Source: Rhodocyclus purpureus (GTDB lineage Bacteria; Pseudomonadota; Gammaproteobacteria; Burkholderiales; Rhodocyclaceae). Taken from it: a DNA stretch of 32,631 bases. Numbering within the stretch: position 1 is the stretch's first letter; every line of letters starts with the position of its first letter. This document shows, piece by piece, positions 20,504-29,495 of the stretch. Location of the stretch: the NCBI RefSeq assembly GCF_016653115.1, contig NZ_NHRX01000022.1:1-32631 (forward strand). The letters are read 5' to 3'. A model generated the notes under the pieces. The model searched no databases. It saw only the letters and a list, made by a program, of their open reading frames with translations, and was not told the DNA's origin. Made by a program: the position numbers and the translations under genes.

Positions 20504-21447
20504 GCGCCGACGCGCTGCGGCAGCATCAGGATCGCGTCGCGGTTGCTCCACGAGAAGCATTCGGCCGCTGCCTGCTGCCAGGGCAGCCAGCGGCTGGACA
20601 GGTGCTCGTCCGGGGCGACCGTGACCGGGCAGACCACCGGCAGTTCGAGCGAGAAGACGTGCTCGTCGTTGTGCGTCACTCCGGGCGGGTAGCGGTGTCG
20701 CCACTCGGCGAAGATCTCGAAGCGGTTGGTCATCTGCCAGTCGCGCAGGATGCCCTTGGCCACGTCGATCCCGGTTTCCTCGAACACCTCGCGGCGCGCG
20801 GTTTCCACGGGCAGTTCGCCTTCCTCCAGGCTGCCGGTGACCGACTGCCAGTAGCCCGGGTGCGAGGCGCGTTCGAGCAGCAGGACCTGCAGGTCGGCGG
20901 TGTGGATCACCACCAGCACCGAAACCGGCTTCTTCAGCGGCTTCGGCGCGGCGCTCGTTGGCGCCGCAGCCGGTTTTCGTTCGCCGGTGGCGAGGAAGAT
21001 CCACAGCGGTGAGCTGTCGCCCGCACGCTCGGCGCTGACCGCTTCGAGCACTTCGAGCAGGGTCGCCGCCCCTTCCGGGTCGGCAGCGTCGAACTGCTCG
21101 ATGCCGCGCAGCAGGACGACGGCGCCGCTGGCTACGGCGAATTCGCCGAGGCAGTCGTTGAGCGCGTCGAAGTTTTCACCGTACCAGTCGGGGAAGGCGA
21201 GCGCGCGGCCGATTTCCCTCAGCGCAGCCTCGGTACTGCTCGCCGCCGCGAGATCGATCTCGGCGCCGACGAGGCCACGCGCGCGCGCAGCCTCGCGCAG
21301 GGTTGGCCAGTCGTCGCCGGGCAGGCGCAGGATGCCTGCCGCTCCAGGGCGGGAGAGGAGGTCGGCGAAGCCGGCGCGCAGCGTCGACGCGGTCAGTGAC
21401 GCGGGCTGCGCCGAGGTGTCGGCTGGGGCAGTGGTCTTCTCGGTCAT
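20500..21447 (-). CDS. Barstar-like domain fused to NudB-type Nudix hydrolase
   Basis: 315 aa, two domains. Residues about 60-155 form a barstar-like fold: DWYGENFDALNDCLGEF matches the barnase-binding helix of barstar (YGENLDALWDCLTGW), with Asp94 and Asp98 in place of barstar Asp35 and Asp39. A Pro/Ala/Lys linker (157-173) leads to a Nudix domain (about 174-312). Its box G205-x5-E211-x7-R219-E-V-F-E-E-T-G is complete, and the flanks (WQSVTGSLEEGE, EWRHRYPPGVTHNDEHVFSL) are those of NudB, dihydroneopterin triphosphate diphosphatase of folate synthesis. NudB alone is about 150 residues, so the first half is an addition. Its ATG overlaps the RNase stop (ATGA), implying translational coupling. 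Inference: the N-terminal half is the cytoplasmic inhibitor of the RNase next to it. Confidence 0.88.
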   Translation of the reverse strand: MTEKTTAPADTSAQPASLTASTLRAGFADLLSRPGAAGILRLPGDDWPTLREAARARGLVGAEIDLAAASSTEAALREIGRALAFPDWYGENFDALNDCLGEFAVASGAVVLLRGIEQFDAADPEGAATLLEVLEAVSAERAGDSSPLWIFLATGERKPAAAPTSAAPKPLKKPVSVLVVIHTADLQVLLLERASHPGYWQSVTGSLEEGELPVETARREVFEETGIDVAKGILRDWQMTNRFEIFAEWRHRYPPGVTHNDEHVFSLELPVVCPVTVAPDEHLSSRWLPWQQAAAECFSWSNRDAILMLPQRVGA

Positions 21448-21905
21448 GGGCGGATCCGTCGGAAAGTCCGGTAGTGGTCTTCGCTGTAGTAGTACTCGCC
21501 GGAACGCGTGTAGTCGTCGCCGCTGCCGGCGACGATGCGCCGCGGGCCACGGTCGCGCGCGCCCGGCGTCGGCACCGTGAACTCGCGGTAGTAGCCGCGC
21601 GGCTGCAGCGGCAGGCGTTTCTCGAAGTTGCCGAAGACGCTGCCGTCCTTGCGCGGATAGGGGAAAGGTCCGCCGTTGCGGATCAGCCTGAGCGTCTCGA
21701 CCGCCTCGCGCGGCAACTCGTCGAGCGCGATGCTGGCGATCGGCGCGGCGGCGCGCGTCGCCGCGTCATCGCCACGTGCCTGTGCCGGAGCGATGGCGAT
21801 GAAGCTGGCGAGCAGGCCGGCGAGTGCGAGTTTCAGCGTCGGCGACAAGGCGCCGAGCAGGTGATGGCGCAGCGCGAGCAGCGCGCGCAGGCAGGCAGGG
21901 CGCAT
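21444..21905 (-). CDS. Secreted guanyl-specific RNase (barnase/RNase Sa family)
   Basis: 153 aa, start supported by AAGGAAG 7 bases upstream. A long basic n-region precedes a hydrophobic signal segment (about 25-40), likely cut after AQA (42). The mature part of about 95 residues closely follows RNase Sa: LPREAVETLRLI, GGPFPYPRKDGSVFGNFE, GYYREFTVPTPGARDRG, RRIVAG and YYSEDHYRTF. Catalytic residues align: Glu108 (RNase Sa Glu54), Arg119 and Arg123 (Arg65 and Arg69), His144 (His85). It should cleave RNA after guanosine in the periplasm or outside the cell. The next gene, overlapping by ATGA, begins with a barstar-like domain. It lies 136 bases after aspS on the same strand. Confidence 0.9.
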   Translation of the reverse strand: MRPACLRALLALRHHLLGALSPTLKLALAGLLASFIAIAPAQARGDDAATRAAAPIASIALDELPREAVETLRLIRNGGPFPYPRKDGSVFGNFEKRLPLQPRGYYREFTVPTPGARDRGPRRIVAGSGDDYTRSGEYYYSEDHYRTFRRIRP

Positions 21906-22041
21906 CGGGTGACTTCCTTGCGAAGGGCTCGGCGTTTCAGGTGCAGCCTTGCGGGTCCGCTGCGCGCCTGGTGCGTGGGACCCGTGCAGCCTGCACGGAG
22001 TCCGGCGCGGCCGGGAACTTCCCGCCGCGCCGGGCGCGTGA

Positions 22042-23850
22042 TCAGCCGGCGTCGGCCGGCGTCTCGATCTTCTGCCGCAGGCGGATGTGCAGTTCGCGCA
22101 ACTGCTTCTCGTCGACGGTCGAGGGCGCGTTGGTGAGCAGGCACTGCGCGCGCTGCGTCTTCGGGAAGGCGATCACGTCGCGGATCGACTCGGCGCCGGT
22201 CATCATGGTGACGATGCGGTCGAGGCCGAAGGCGAGGCCGCCGTGCGGCGGCGCGCCGTACTTGAGCGCGTCGAGCAGGAAGCCGAACTTGGCCTGCGCT
22301 TCTTCCTCGTCGATGCCGAGCGCGGCGAAGACCTTCTCCTGCACGTCGGCGCGGTGGATACGCACCGAGCCACCGCCGAGTTCCCAGCCGTTCAGGGCGA
22401 GATCGTAGGCCTTGGCCAGGCACTTGCCCGGGTCGCTGACGAGCAGGTCGAGGTGTTCGTCCTTCGGGCTGGTGAACGGGTGGTGGCAGGCTGCCCAGCG
22501 CTTGTTTTCCTCGTCGTACTCGAACATCGGGAAGTCCACGACCCACAGCGGCTCCCAGGCCTTGCCGTTGACGTAGCCCTTCTCGTGGCCGAGCTTGACG
22601 CGCAGGGCGCCGAGCGCGTCGTTGACCACCTTGGCCTTGTCGGCGCCGAAGAAGATCAAGTCGCCCGACTGCGCGCCGGTGCGTTCGATGATCGCACGCA
22701 GCGCGGTCTCGTGCAGGTTCTTGACGATCGGCGACTGCAGGCCGCTCTCGTTCGGCTGGCTGGCGTCGTTGACCTTGATGTAGGCGAGGCCACGCGCGCC
22801 GTAGATGCCGACGAACTTGGTGTATTCGTCGATCTCGCCACGCGTCAGAGCGGTGGCACCAGCGGCACCGCCAGGGACGCGCAGCGCGGCGACGCGGCCG
22901 CCCTCGCTGTTGGCGACACCGGCGAAGACCTTGAAGGCGACGTCGCGGACGAGATCGGTGACTTCGGTCAGTTCGAGCGTCACGCGCAGGTCGGGCTTGT
23001 CCGAGCCGTAGCGCTGCATCGCTTCGGCGTAGCTCATGCGCGGGAAGGGATCGGGGAGGTCGACGTCGATCGCCTGCTTGAACACCGTGCGGATCAGCTT
23101 CTCCATCAGTGCGGTGATCTCTTCCTCGCTCATGAACGAGGTCTCGATATCGACCTGAGTGAATTCGGGCTGGCGGTCGGCGCGCAGGTCCTCGTCGCGG
23201 AAGCACTTGACGATCTGGTAGTAGCGGTCGAAGCCGGCGACCATCAGCAGCTGCTTGAACAGCTGCGGCGACTGCGGCAGCGCGAAGAAGTGTCCGGCAT
23301 GGACACGTGACGGCACCAGGTAGTCGCGCGCGCCTTCGGGCGTGCTCTTGGTCAGCATCGGCGTTTCGATGTCGATGAAGCCGGCGTCGTCGAGGAAGCG
23401 GCGGAACGCGCGCGCGACCTTGTAGCGCAGCTGCAGGTTCTTCTGCATCTGCGGACGGCGCAGGTCGATGACGCGGTTGGTCAGGCGCACGTTCTCCGAC
23501 AGGTTCTCGTCGTCGAGCTGGAACGGCGGCGTCACCGAGGCGTTGAGCACTTCGATGTCGAGGCAGAGGACCTCGATCTCGCCCGAGGCGAGGTTGGCGT
23601 TCTGCGTTCCGGTCGGGCGCGGACGGACGCGGCCAGTGATCTTCAGGCAGTACTCGTTGCGCAGCGATTCGGCGATCGCGAACATCTCGGGGCGATCCGG
23701 ATCGCAGACGATCTGCGCCAGGCCTTCACGGTCGCGCAGGTCGAGGAAGATGACGCCTCCGTGGTCACGTCGCCGGTGCACCCAGCCGCAAAGCGTGACC
23801 TCCTGGCCGTTGAGACTGGAGTCGAGTTGTCCGCAGTAATGAGTTCTCAT
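22042..23850 (-). CDS. aspS: Aspartyl-tRNA synthetase
   Basis: 602 aa, the size of bacterial-type AspRS. Domains: N-terminal OB-fold anticodon-binding domain (MRTHYCGQL...[20 protein letters not shown]), class II catalytic core with motif 2 [18 protein letters not shown], a GAD insertion domain (about 290-420) and motif 3 [13 protein letters not shown]. Whether it charges only tRNA-Asp or also tRNA-Asn cannot be settled here. Downstream of fmdB-DUF502, a common order in this group. Confidence 0.97.
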   Translation of the reverse strand: MRTHYCGQLDSSLNGQEVTLCGWVHRRRDHGGVIFLDLRDREGLAQIVCDPDRPEMFAIAESLRNEYCLKITGRVRPRPTGTQNANLASGEIEVLCLDIEVLNASVTPPFQLDDENLSENVRLTNRVIDLRRPQMQKNLQLRYKVARAFRRFLDDAGFIDIETPMLTKSTPEGARDYLVPSRVHAGHFFALPQSPQLFKQLLMVAGFDRYYQIVKCFRDEDLRADRQPEFTQVDIETSFMSEEEITALMEKLIRTVFKQAIDVDLPDPFPRMSYAEAMQRYGSDKPDLRVTLELTEVTDLVRDVAFKVFAGVANSEGGRVAALRVPGGAAGATALTRGEIDEYTKFVGIYGARGLAYIKVNDASQPNESGLQSPIVKNLHETALRAIIERTGAQSGDLIFFGADKAKVVNDALGALRVKLGHEKGYVNGKAWEPLWVVDFPMFEYDEENKRWAACHHPFTSPKDEHLDLLVSDPGKCLAKAYDLALNGWELGGGSVRIHRADVQEKVFAALGIDEEEAQAKFGFLLDALKYGAPPHGGLAFGLDRIVTMMTGAESIRDVIAFPKTQRAQCLLTNAPSTVDEKQLRELHIRLRQKIETPADAG

Positions 23851-23967
23851 GGTGTGTTCGGCGTTGTGTCTTGGCAGTGAGCGCCGGGAGGGCGCGGGAG
23901 TCTTTGAAAGCGTTGAAAGGGTTGGCGGCGCGGGCGTCAGCAGCGGCCCGCGGCGGTAGCCGAGGCT

Positions 23968-24618
23968 TCAGGCGGCGGGCTCGTCGAGGATGGGCCGCGT
24001 CGTCTTGCGCTTGCGCGGCGGCGGGGCGACGACGCCCATCGAGATGATGTATTTCAGGGCCTCGTCGACGCTCATGTCGAGCTCGACCACGTCGGCCTGG
24101 CGCATCATCAGGAAGAAGCCGGAGGTCGGGTTGGGGGTCGTCGGCACATAGACGCTGACCCAGTCGCCGGTGAGGTGGTTGGCCACGTCGCCGCCGGGCT
24201 GTCCGGTCTGGAAGGCGATGGTCCACGAGCCCTCGCGCGGGTACTGGACGAGCAAGGCCTTGCGGAAGGCCTGGCCGCTCGACGAGAACAGCGTGTCGGA
24301 AACCTGCTTGACGCTGTTATAGACGGAATTGACGACCGGGATGCGTGCGAGCAGACGCTCCCACCATTCGACGATTTTCTGGCCGACGAAGTTGGCGGTG
24401 ACGAGGCCGGTGAGAAAGATCACCCCGAGCGTCACCACGGCGCCGGCGCCGGGGATGTCGAAGCCGAACAGCGTGTGCGGATGGACCGCCGCCGGCAGCA
24501 ACTGCAGCGACTGGTCCATCGTCGAGATGATCAGGGAGAGCACCCAGGCGGTGATCGCCAGGGGCACCCAGATCAGGAGACCGGTGATGAAGTAGCGTTT
24601 GATCAATTGGCCGCGCAT
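23968..24618 (-). CDS. DUF502 family membrane protein
   Basis: 216 aa. Two transmembrane helices (about 9-31 and 57-79) are followed by a soluble C-terminal domain with family motifs VVNSVYNSVKQVSDTLFSS, VQYPREGSWTIAFQTG and VPTTPNPTSGFFLMM. It ends in a basic, Pro-rich tail (APPPRKRKTTRP). Function unknown; the family is widespread and often beside aspS in betaproteobacteria. Its ATG is 16 bases inside the end of fmdB, so the two are likely coupled. Confidence 0.9.
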   Translation of the reverse strand: MRGQLIKRYFITGLLIWVPLAITAWVLSLIISTMDQSLQLLPAAVHPHTLFGFDIPGAGAVVTLGVIFLTGLVTANFVGQKIVEWWERLLARIPVVNSVYNSVKQVSDTLFSSSGQAFRKALLVQYPREGSWTIAFQTGQPGGDVANHLTGDWVSVYVPTTPNPTSGFFLMMRQADVVELDMSVDEALKYIISMGVVAPPPRKRKTTRPILDEPAA

Positions 24619-24869
24619 GCACAGGATCCGGAACCGCCCGCGCAGGGCGGCAACTCGGCGGGAGCCTTCGCGGCCGGCTTGCTGGCGCAGCCCTTGAAGT
24701 CGGTTTCGTACCAGCCGCTGCCTTTCAGCTGGAAGCCGGCGGCGGTCAGGGTGCGGGCGTAGGCAGCGCTGCCGCAGGACGGGCAGGCGTCGATATGCGG
24801 ATCGCTCAGCTTTTGCAGGTGATCCTTCTCGAAACCGCAGGAATCGCAGCGATACGGATAAATCGGCAT
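24603..24869 (-). CDS. FmdB-type zinc ribbon protein
   Basis: 88 aa from the ATG at 24869, preceded by a strong GGAGGA. The N-terminal zinc ribbon reads MPIYPYRCDSCGFEKDHLQK...CPSCG, with ligands Cys8, 11, 29 and 32. The conserved LTAAGFQLKGSGWYETDF segment follows, then a Cys-rich tail. Named after a putative formamidase regulator, but its role is not established. First gene of the fmdB-DUF502-aspS run. Confidence 0.92.
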   Translation of the reverse strand: MPIYPYRCDSCGFEKDHLQKLSDPHIDACPSCGSAAYARTLTAAGFQLKGSGWYETDFKGCASKPAAKAPAELPPCAGGSGSCACAAN

Positions 24870-24987
24870 GGTGTCCTCCAAATGGGGCGGATTATAACTG
24901 AACGGGGCCGCACCTCGTGCTGCCGGGCGGCTGCCTGTGGGCGTGCACATGGTGGTGGCGGCCCGGCTTTCAAGAGCCGTCATCGGC

Positions 24988-25848
24988 CTACAAGCTGCGC
25001 AGCCATACCTGGATCACGTCCTGGCCCCAGAACAGCGTGAGCAGCCCGGCGCCGGCCAGATAGGGGCCGAACGGGATCGGCGTCTCGCGCTTGTGACTGG
25101 CAAATACCATCAGTGCGATGCCGACCAGCGCGCCGACCAGCGAGGAGGCCAGCATGATCAGCGGCAGGGCGATCCAGCCGAACCAGGCGCCGAGGGCGGC
25201 AAGCAGCTTGAAGTCGCCGAAGCCCATCCCTTCCTTGCCGGTGGCGAGTTTGAACAGCCAATACACCGACCACAGCGAGAGGTAGCCCGCGGCGGCACCG
25301 ATCACCGCCGAGCGCAGGTCGGTGAAGCCGCCGGCGATGTTGAACAGCAGTCCGGCCCAGAGCAGCGGCAGCGTGATCGAATCGGGCAGGAACTGCGTGT
25401 CGAGGTCGATGAAGGCGAGCGCGAGCAGGCACCAGATCAGCAGCATGGCCGCGGCCGCGTGCCAGCCGGGACCGAAGTGCAGCGCGGCGAGCAGCGACAG
25501 GATCGCGCTGGCCGCCTCGACCAGCGGGTAGCGCGGCGAGATCGGCCGCTGGCACGACGAGCAGCGCCCGCGCAGCAACAGCCAGCTGATGATCGGGATG
25601 TTTTCCAGCGCGCCGATGCGGTGGCCGCAATGCGGGCAGCGCGAGCGCGGGCGCACGAGGTCGAAGGGCTCGTGCTCGGGCAGCGGCTCGCCGCGCAATT
25701 CGGCGCACTGTAGCTGCCACTCGCGCTCCATCATCTGCGGCAGCCGGTGGATCACCACGTTCAGGAAACTGCCGACGACGAGCCCGAGCAGGCCACAGAG
25801 CACCGCGAAGGCGGTCGGGTCGGCGAGCAGCGCGAGGTCGAAATTCAT
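24988..25848 (-). CDS. pilD: Type IV prepilin peptidase PilD
   Basis: 286 aa polytopic inner-membrane aspartic protease that cleaves and N-methylates type IV prepilins and type II secretion pseudopilins. The N-terminal methyltransferase part has GSFLNVVIHRLP and the zinc-type Cys pairs 71/74 and 96/99 (CPHC, CSSC). Protease aspartates are in FIDLDTQFLPD (around 148-156) and FGDFK (Asp212). Relatives usually sit directly after pilB and pilC and before coaE. Here neither pilB/pilC nor coaE is adjacent: a ccsA-like gene is upstream, fmdB downstream. Confidence 0.93.
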   Translation of the reverse strand: MNFDLALLADPTAFAVLCGLLGLVVGSFLNVVIHRLPQMMEREWQLQCAELRGEPLPEHEPFDLVRPRSRCPHCGHRIGALENIPIISWLLLRGRCSSCQRPISPRYPLVEAASAILSLLAALHFGPGWHAAAAMLLIWCLLALAFIDLDTQFLPDSITLPLLWAGLLFNIAGGFTDLRSAVIGAAAGYLSLWSVYWLFKLATGKEGMGFGDFKLLAALGAWFGWIALPLIMLASSLVGALVGIALMVFASHKRETPIPFGPYLAGAGLLTLFWGQDVIQVWLRSL

Positions 25849-25921
25849 CGGGGCACCCTGGCAGAACGGAGGGGCATGAAGGCGCAGGGCCGGCTGCGCC
25901 GGGCGGGCCGCCGGCCGATGA

Positions 25922-26761
25922 TCAGGCCCTGCCGAGCAGCACGTCGGCGACGAAGCGGCTGCCGATGTAGGTGAGCAGCAGCATCGCGAAGCCGACCATC
26001 GTCCAGCGCAGGGTGAGGCGGCCGCGCCAGCCGAAGAAGTGGCGGCCGACCAGCAGCGTCGCGAAGATGGCCCAGGCGGCGAAGCCGAACACCGTCTTGT
26101 GGTCGACGCTGAAAGGCACGCCGAAGATTTCCTCGGAGAAGAAGACGCCGCTGCCGAGCGCGAAGCTGAGCAGCAGGAAGCCGATGCCGATCATGTGGAA
26201 GAGGATCGCTTCCATGGTCAGGATCGGCGGCAGGCTTGACAGGCCGCGCGTCATCGCGCGCTGGTGCAGCTTGCGCTCGGCGAAACCGATGAACAGCCCG
26301 TGCAGCGCCGACAGCGTGAACAGGCTGTAGGCGAGCATCGCTGCCATGAAGTGCAGGCGGAAGCCGAAGGACTGCGCGTAGCTGACTTCGCGCGCCTCGG
26401 GGAAGGCCAGCGGCAGGAAGGCGCAGACCGAGGCCAGCGGCATCACCATCGGCTGCAGTCCGTCCATGCGTGCGTGGAAGCTTTCCAGCAGGTGGATCAG
26501 CACCGCGAGCCAGAGCATCAGCGACAGCGCCAGGCTGAACGAGAAGCGCATGCCATCGCCGCCGAAGAGGTCGAGGTAGAGACCACTGCCATGCACCAGC
26601 AGCGCGAGGCCGATTGCCCCGCGTTCCCAGGGCTGCATCGGCAGCGAGATCAGCGGCTTGTCGGTCTCGCGCCAGCGAGTGTTCCAGAAGTGGTAGGCGA
26701 GCGCTGCATAGAGGAGCGCCGCGACGATCGGGTAAAGAGTTTGCAGTAGAATGTCGCTCAT
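25922..26761 (-). CDS. CcsA/YpjD-like cytochrome c assembly protein
   Basis: 279 aa with about eight hydrophobic helices, matching the HemX/CcsA half of the cytochrome c assembly family. Candidate heme-liganding histidines are in LRLHFMAAMLAYSLF (loop after the middle helices) and FSVDHKTVFGFAAW, and in the HGSGLYL turn near residue 57. The short WGTWWWDE-type signature of full CcsA is not evident, so it may be the YpjD-like paralogue, which E. coli also encodes next to ffh. Divergent from ffh, with a 30-base gap between the two starts. Confidence 0.85.
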   Translation of the reverse strand: MSDILLQTLYPIVAALLYAALAYHFWNTRWRETDKPLISLPMQPWERGAIGLALLVHGSGLYLDLFGGDGMRFSFSLALSLMLWLAVLIHLLESFHARMDGLQPMVMPLASVCAFLPLAFPEAREVSYAQSFGFRLHFMAAMLAYSLFTLSALHGLFIGFAERKLHQRAMTRGLSSLPPILTMEAILFHMIGIGFLLLSFALGSGVFFSEEIFGVPFSVDHKTVFGFAAWAIFATLLVGRHFFGWRGRLTLRWTMVGFAMLLLTYIGSRFVADVLLGRA

Positions 26762-26791
26762 CCCGCAAGTTTAACCCAAGCTGGTAGCCAA

Positions 26792-28147
26792 ATGCTCGAC
26801 AACCTCTCTCAGCGCCTGAGCCGCGTCGTCAAGTCGCTGCGCGGTCAGGCACGACTGACCGAAGACAACATCGCCGATGCTCTGCGCGAGGTGCGCATGG
26901 CGCTGCTCGAAGCCGACGTGGCCTTGCCGGTGGTCAAGGACTTCATCGCTGCCGTGCGCGAGAAGGCGATCGGCGAGGAGGTGATCGGTTCGCTCTCTCC
27001 CGGGCAGGCACTGATCGGGGTCGTGCATCGCGAGCTGACGCGGCTGATGGGCGAGGCCAACGAAGGACTCAACCTCGCCGCGCAGCCGCCGGCGATCGTG
27101 CTCATGGCCGGCCTGCAGGGCGCCGGCAAGACGACCACCGTCGGCAAGCTCGCCAAGCTCCTGCGCGAGACGCAGAAGAAGAAGGTGCTGGTCGTCTCCT
27201 GCGACGTCTATCGTCCCGCCGCCATCGCCCAGCTGAAGACCGTCGCCGGCCAGGCCGGGGTCGATTTCTTCCCGTCGGCGCCGACCGACCAGCCGCTCGA
27301 CATCGCGCGCGCGGCGCTCGACTGGGCCAAGCGCCACTACCACGACGTCCTCCTCGTCGACACCGCCGGCCGGCTGGCGATCGACGAGGCGATGATGCGC
27401 GAGATCGCCGAACTGCATTCCGCGCTGAAACCGATCGAGACCCTGTTCGTGGTCGACGCGATGCTTGGCCAGGACGCGGTCAACACCGCGCGTGCGTTCA
27501 ACGAGGCGCTGCCGCTGACCGGCGTCATCCTCACCAAGCTCGACGGCGACTCGCGCGGCGGTGCCGCCTTGTCGGTGCGCCACGTCACCGGTCGGCCGAT
27601 CAAGTACGCCGGTATCGGCGAGAAGCTCACTGGAATCGAGCCCTTCCACCCCGAGCGGATGGCCTCGCGCATCCTCGGCATGGGCGACGTGCTGTCGCTG
27701 ATCGAGGAGGCGCAGAAGGGCGTCGACCAGGAAAAGGCGGTCGAACTCGCCAAGAAGCTGAAGTCGGGCAAGGACTTCGACCTCGAGGACTTCCGCGAGC
27801 AGATCGTGCAGATGAAGAAGATGGGTGGCCTGACGGCGATGATGGACAAGCTGCCGGCGCAGTTCGCCAAGGCCGCGGCGCAGATGCCGTCGGGTGCGCC
27901 CGACAAGTCGATCGCGCGCATCGAGGGCATCATCAACTCGATGACGCCGGCCGAGCGCGCCAAGCCCGAACTGATCAAGGCCTCGCGCAAGCGCCGCATC
28001 GCCACCGGCGCAGGCGTCCAGGTGCAGGAGGTCAACCGCCTGCTCAACCAGTTCGAGCAGACGCGCAAGATGATGAAGCAGTTCTCGCGCGGCGGCATCG
28101 GCAAGATGATGCGCAAGATGAAGGGCATGATTCCTGGGATGCCCTGA
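26792..28147 (+). CDS. ffh: Signal recognition particle protein Ffh
   Basis: 451 aa, normal length. Binds 4.5S RNA and targets inner-membrane proteins via FtsY. N domain 1-90. The G domain has G1 GLQGAGKTTT (107-116), DVYRPAA, DTAGRL and TKLDGD, then the closing GIGEKL. The methionine-rich M domain (about 300-451) includes QMKKMGGLTAMMDKLP, the RNA-binding SRKRRIATGAG and a C-terminal run GGIGKMMRKMKGMIPGMP. The ribosome site before the ATG is weak. A TAGAAT hexamer within the first codons of the divergent ccsA-like gene could be its -10. Confidence 0.97.
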   Translation: MLDNLSQRLSRVVKSLRGQARLTEDNIADALREVRMALLEADVALPVVKDFIAAVREKAIGEEVIGSLSPGQALIGVVHRELTRLMGEANEGLNLAAQPPAIVLMAGLQGAGKTTTVGKLAKLLRETQKKKVLVVSCDVYRPAAIAQLKTVAGQAGVDFFPSAPTDQPLDIARAALDWAKRHYHDVLLVDTAGRLAIDEAMMREIAELHSALKPIETLFVVDAMLGQDAVNTARAFNEALPLTGVILTKLDGDSRGGAALSVRHVTGRPIKYAGIGEKLTGIEPFHPERMASRILGMGDVLSLIEEAQKGVDQEKAVELAKKLKSGKDFDLEDFREQIVQMKKMGGLTAMMDKLPAQFAKAAAQMPSGAPDKSIARIEGIINSMTPAERAKPELIKASRKRRIATGAGVQVQEVNRLLNQFEQTRKMMKQFSRGGIGKMMRKMKGMIPGMP

Positions 28148-28152
28148 AATCG

Positions 28153-28174
28153 GCAGGCGGCTCACGCCGCCTGC
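28153..28174 (+). other. GC-rich hairpin after ffh
   Basis: GCAGGCGGC-TCAC-GCCGCCTGC forms a perfect 9-bp stem 5 bases after the ffh stop. There is no T-run, so it would not be a classical intrinsic terminator; it may protect the 3' end or assist Rho-dependent stopping. A second perfect repeat, AAGCGCC-GGTCA-GGCGCTT, follows at 28229-28247. Confidence 0.5.
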
Positions 28175-28269
28175 GGGTCCGCGTCGCCAACGTTGCCGGC
28201 TGATGACGCCAGCCGCCGCGGGCCGGCGAAGCGCCGGTCAGGCGCTTGCGTGGCCCGGGGAACGCTTCG

Positions 28270-28602
28270 TCACTTCCTGACGCAGAAGTAACCACCGCCA
28301 TCGAAGGGCTTGCCATTGACGTCTTTTGCGTGCGGATGATAGCCGATCGCCTCGAACTTCATCTTCTCGGTGTCGAGACTCCCGCACACCGCCTGTCCCT
28401 TTGCGGCAAGAGCGGCAGGCACCGGACCAAATGCGGATGGATTGTCCCAAGCGATGACCTGTTGGCCGTCGGCGTTCTTGGCGGAAACCAGTTGCGGCGG
28501 CGTCGCTCCCGGTTCGCTGCCGACGGTCACTGTCGAGCACGCTACCAACAGGCCGCAGGCAGCGATCGAGGGCAGCCACATGTTCAGTGATTTGAGGTGC
28601 AT
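28270..28602 (-). CDS. Small putative lipoprotein
   Basis: 110 aa, start supported by AGGAG 5 bases upstream. A signal peptide ends in a lipobox (LLVAC), with lipidation expected at Cys22. The mature part of about 88 residues has two further Cys (in AVCGSL and YFCVRK), which could form a disulfide, and a GYHPHAKDVNGKPFDGGGYF stretch. I do not recognise the family. It converges on ffh and diverges from trpG; membrane of residence and function unknown. Confidence 0.75.
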   Translation of the reverse strand: MHLKSLNMWLPSIAACGLLVACSTVTVGSEPGATPPQLVSAKNADGQQVIAWDNPSAFGPVPAALAAKGQAVCGSLDTEKMKFEAIGYHPHAKDVNGKPFDGGGYFCVRK

Positions 28603-28922
28603 GGAAGCTCCTGGAGCAAGGTTGATTGATTTGCCCGGAACTGCGCGATTGCGGCCCGAGCTTGCATCGCGGCGTCAGTGACCTGCGCCTGCATCTGGGA
28701 GTGTGCTGGAGAGCATAAATGCATGGGGTGATGCGAGGCAAGTCGCCATTGCGTTGTGCCAGTGTTGCGGCGCGGGGAAGGTTCCGGCGAACGCCGTTAT
28801 GCGCGACAATATCGGCTTTGCGTGCCGGATCGTTGGCGCCGACTTTTGCCATCGGCAAAGCGGCTGGCCAAGATGACTGTTTGCCCGAATGAGAGCTCAC
28901 AAGACAAGAGGATAGCCGCTTC
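28603..28922. other. Gene-free spacer between lipoprotein and trpG
   Basis: About 320 bases without a convincing reading frame. It must hold the promoters for the lipoprotein (minus) and trpG (plus). No leader peptide with tandem Trp codons, no terminator/antiterminator pair and no TrpR-like operator could be recognised. AGAGGAT at about 28907-28913 is the likely ribosome site of trpG. Confidence 0.5.
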
Positions 28923-29495
28923 ATGCTGCTGATGATCGACAACTACGACTCCTTCACCTACAACATCGTCCAGTATTTCGGCGAACTCGGGCAGGAGGTT
29001 CAGGTACATCGCAACGATGCGATCAGCCTCGCCGGAATCGCCGCGCTGGCGCCGAAATACCTGGTGATCTCGCCCGGTCCGTGCGCGCCAGCGCAGGCGG
29101 GCGTTTCGCTGGCGGCGATCCGCGAGTTCGCCGGCAAGATTCCGATCCTCGGCATCTGCCTCGGCCACCAGGCGATCGGCGAGGCCTTCGGCGGTCGCGT
29201 CGTCCATGCCAAGAAGCTGATGCACGGCAAGGTCTCGCCGGTGCAGCACCTGGACGTCGGCGTCTTCCGCGGGCTGCCCAACCCGCTCTCCTGCACGCGC
29301 TACCACTCCCTCGCGGTCGAGCGCGAGTCGCTGCCCGACTGCCTCGAAGTCACCGCATGGACCGAAGACGGCGAGATCATGGGCCTGCGCCACCGCACGC
29401 TGGCGGTCGAAGGCGTGCAGTTCCACCCCGAGTCGATCCTCTCCGAGTGTGGCCACGAACTGTTGAAGAACTTTCTTGAGGAACACGCAGCATGA
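28923..29495 (+). CDS. trpG: Anthranilate synthase component II (glutamine amidotransferase)
   Basis: 190 aa. Supplies ammonia from glutamine to TrpE for anthranilate synthesis; proteins of this type often also serve PabB in folate synthesis. The class I amidotransferase triad is visible: Cys79 in GICLGHQ, His168 and Glu170 in QFHPES. The N-terminus [20 protein letters not shown] is typical. It is followed by trpD with a 4-base overlap (ATGA). trpE, usually just upstream, is not in this window. Confidence 0.95.
   Translation: MLLMIDNYDSFTYNIVQYFGELGQEVQVHRNDAISLAGIAALAPKYLVISPGPCAPAQAGVSLAAIREFAGKIPILGICLGHQAIGEAFGGRVVHAKKLMHGKVSPVQHLDVGVFRGLPNPLSCTRYHSLAVERESLPDCLEVTAWTEDGEIMGLRHRTLAVEGVQFHPESILSECGHELLKNFLEEHAA

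Noticed and set aside
28603-28922. trp leader peptide with attenuator
   Set aside because: No short frame with tandem Trp codons and no terminator stem with T-run before trpG.
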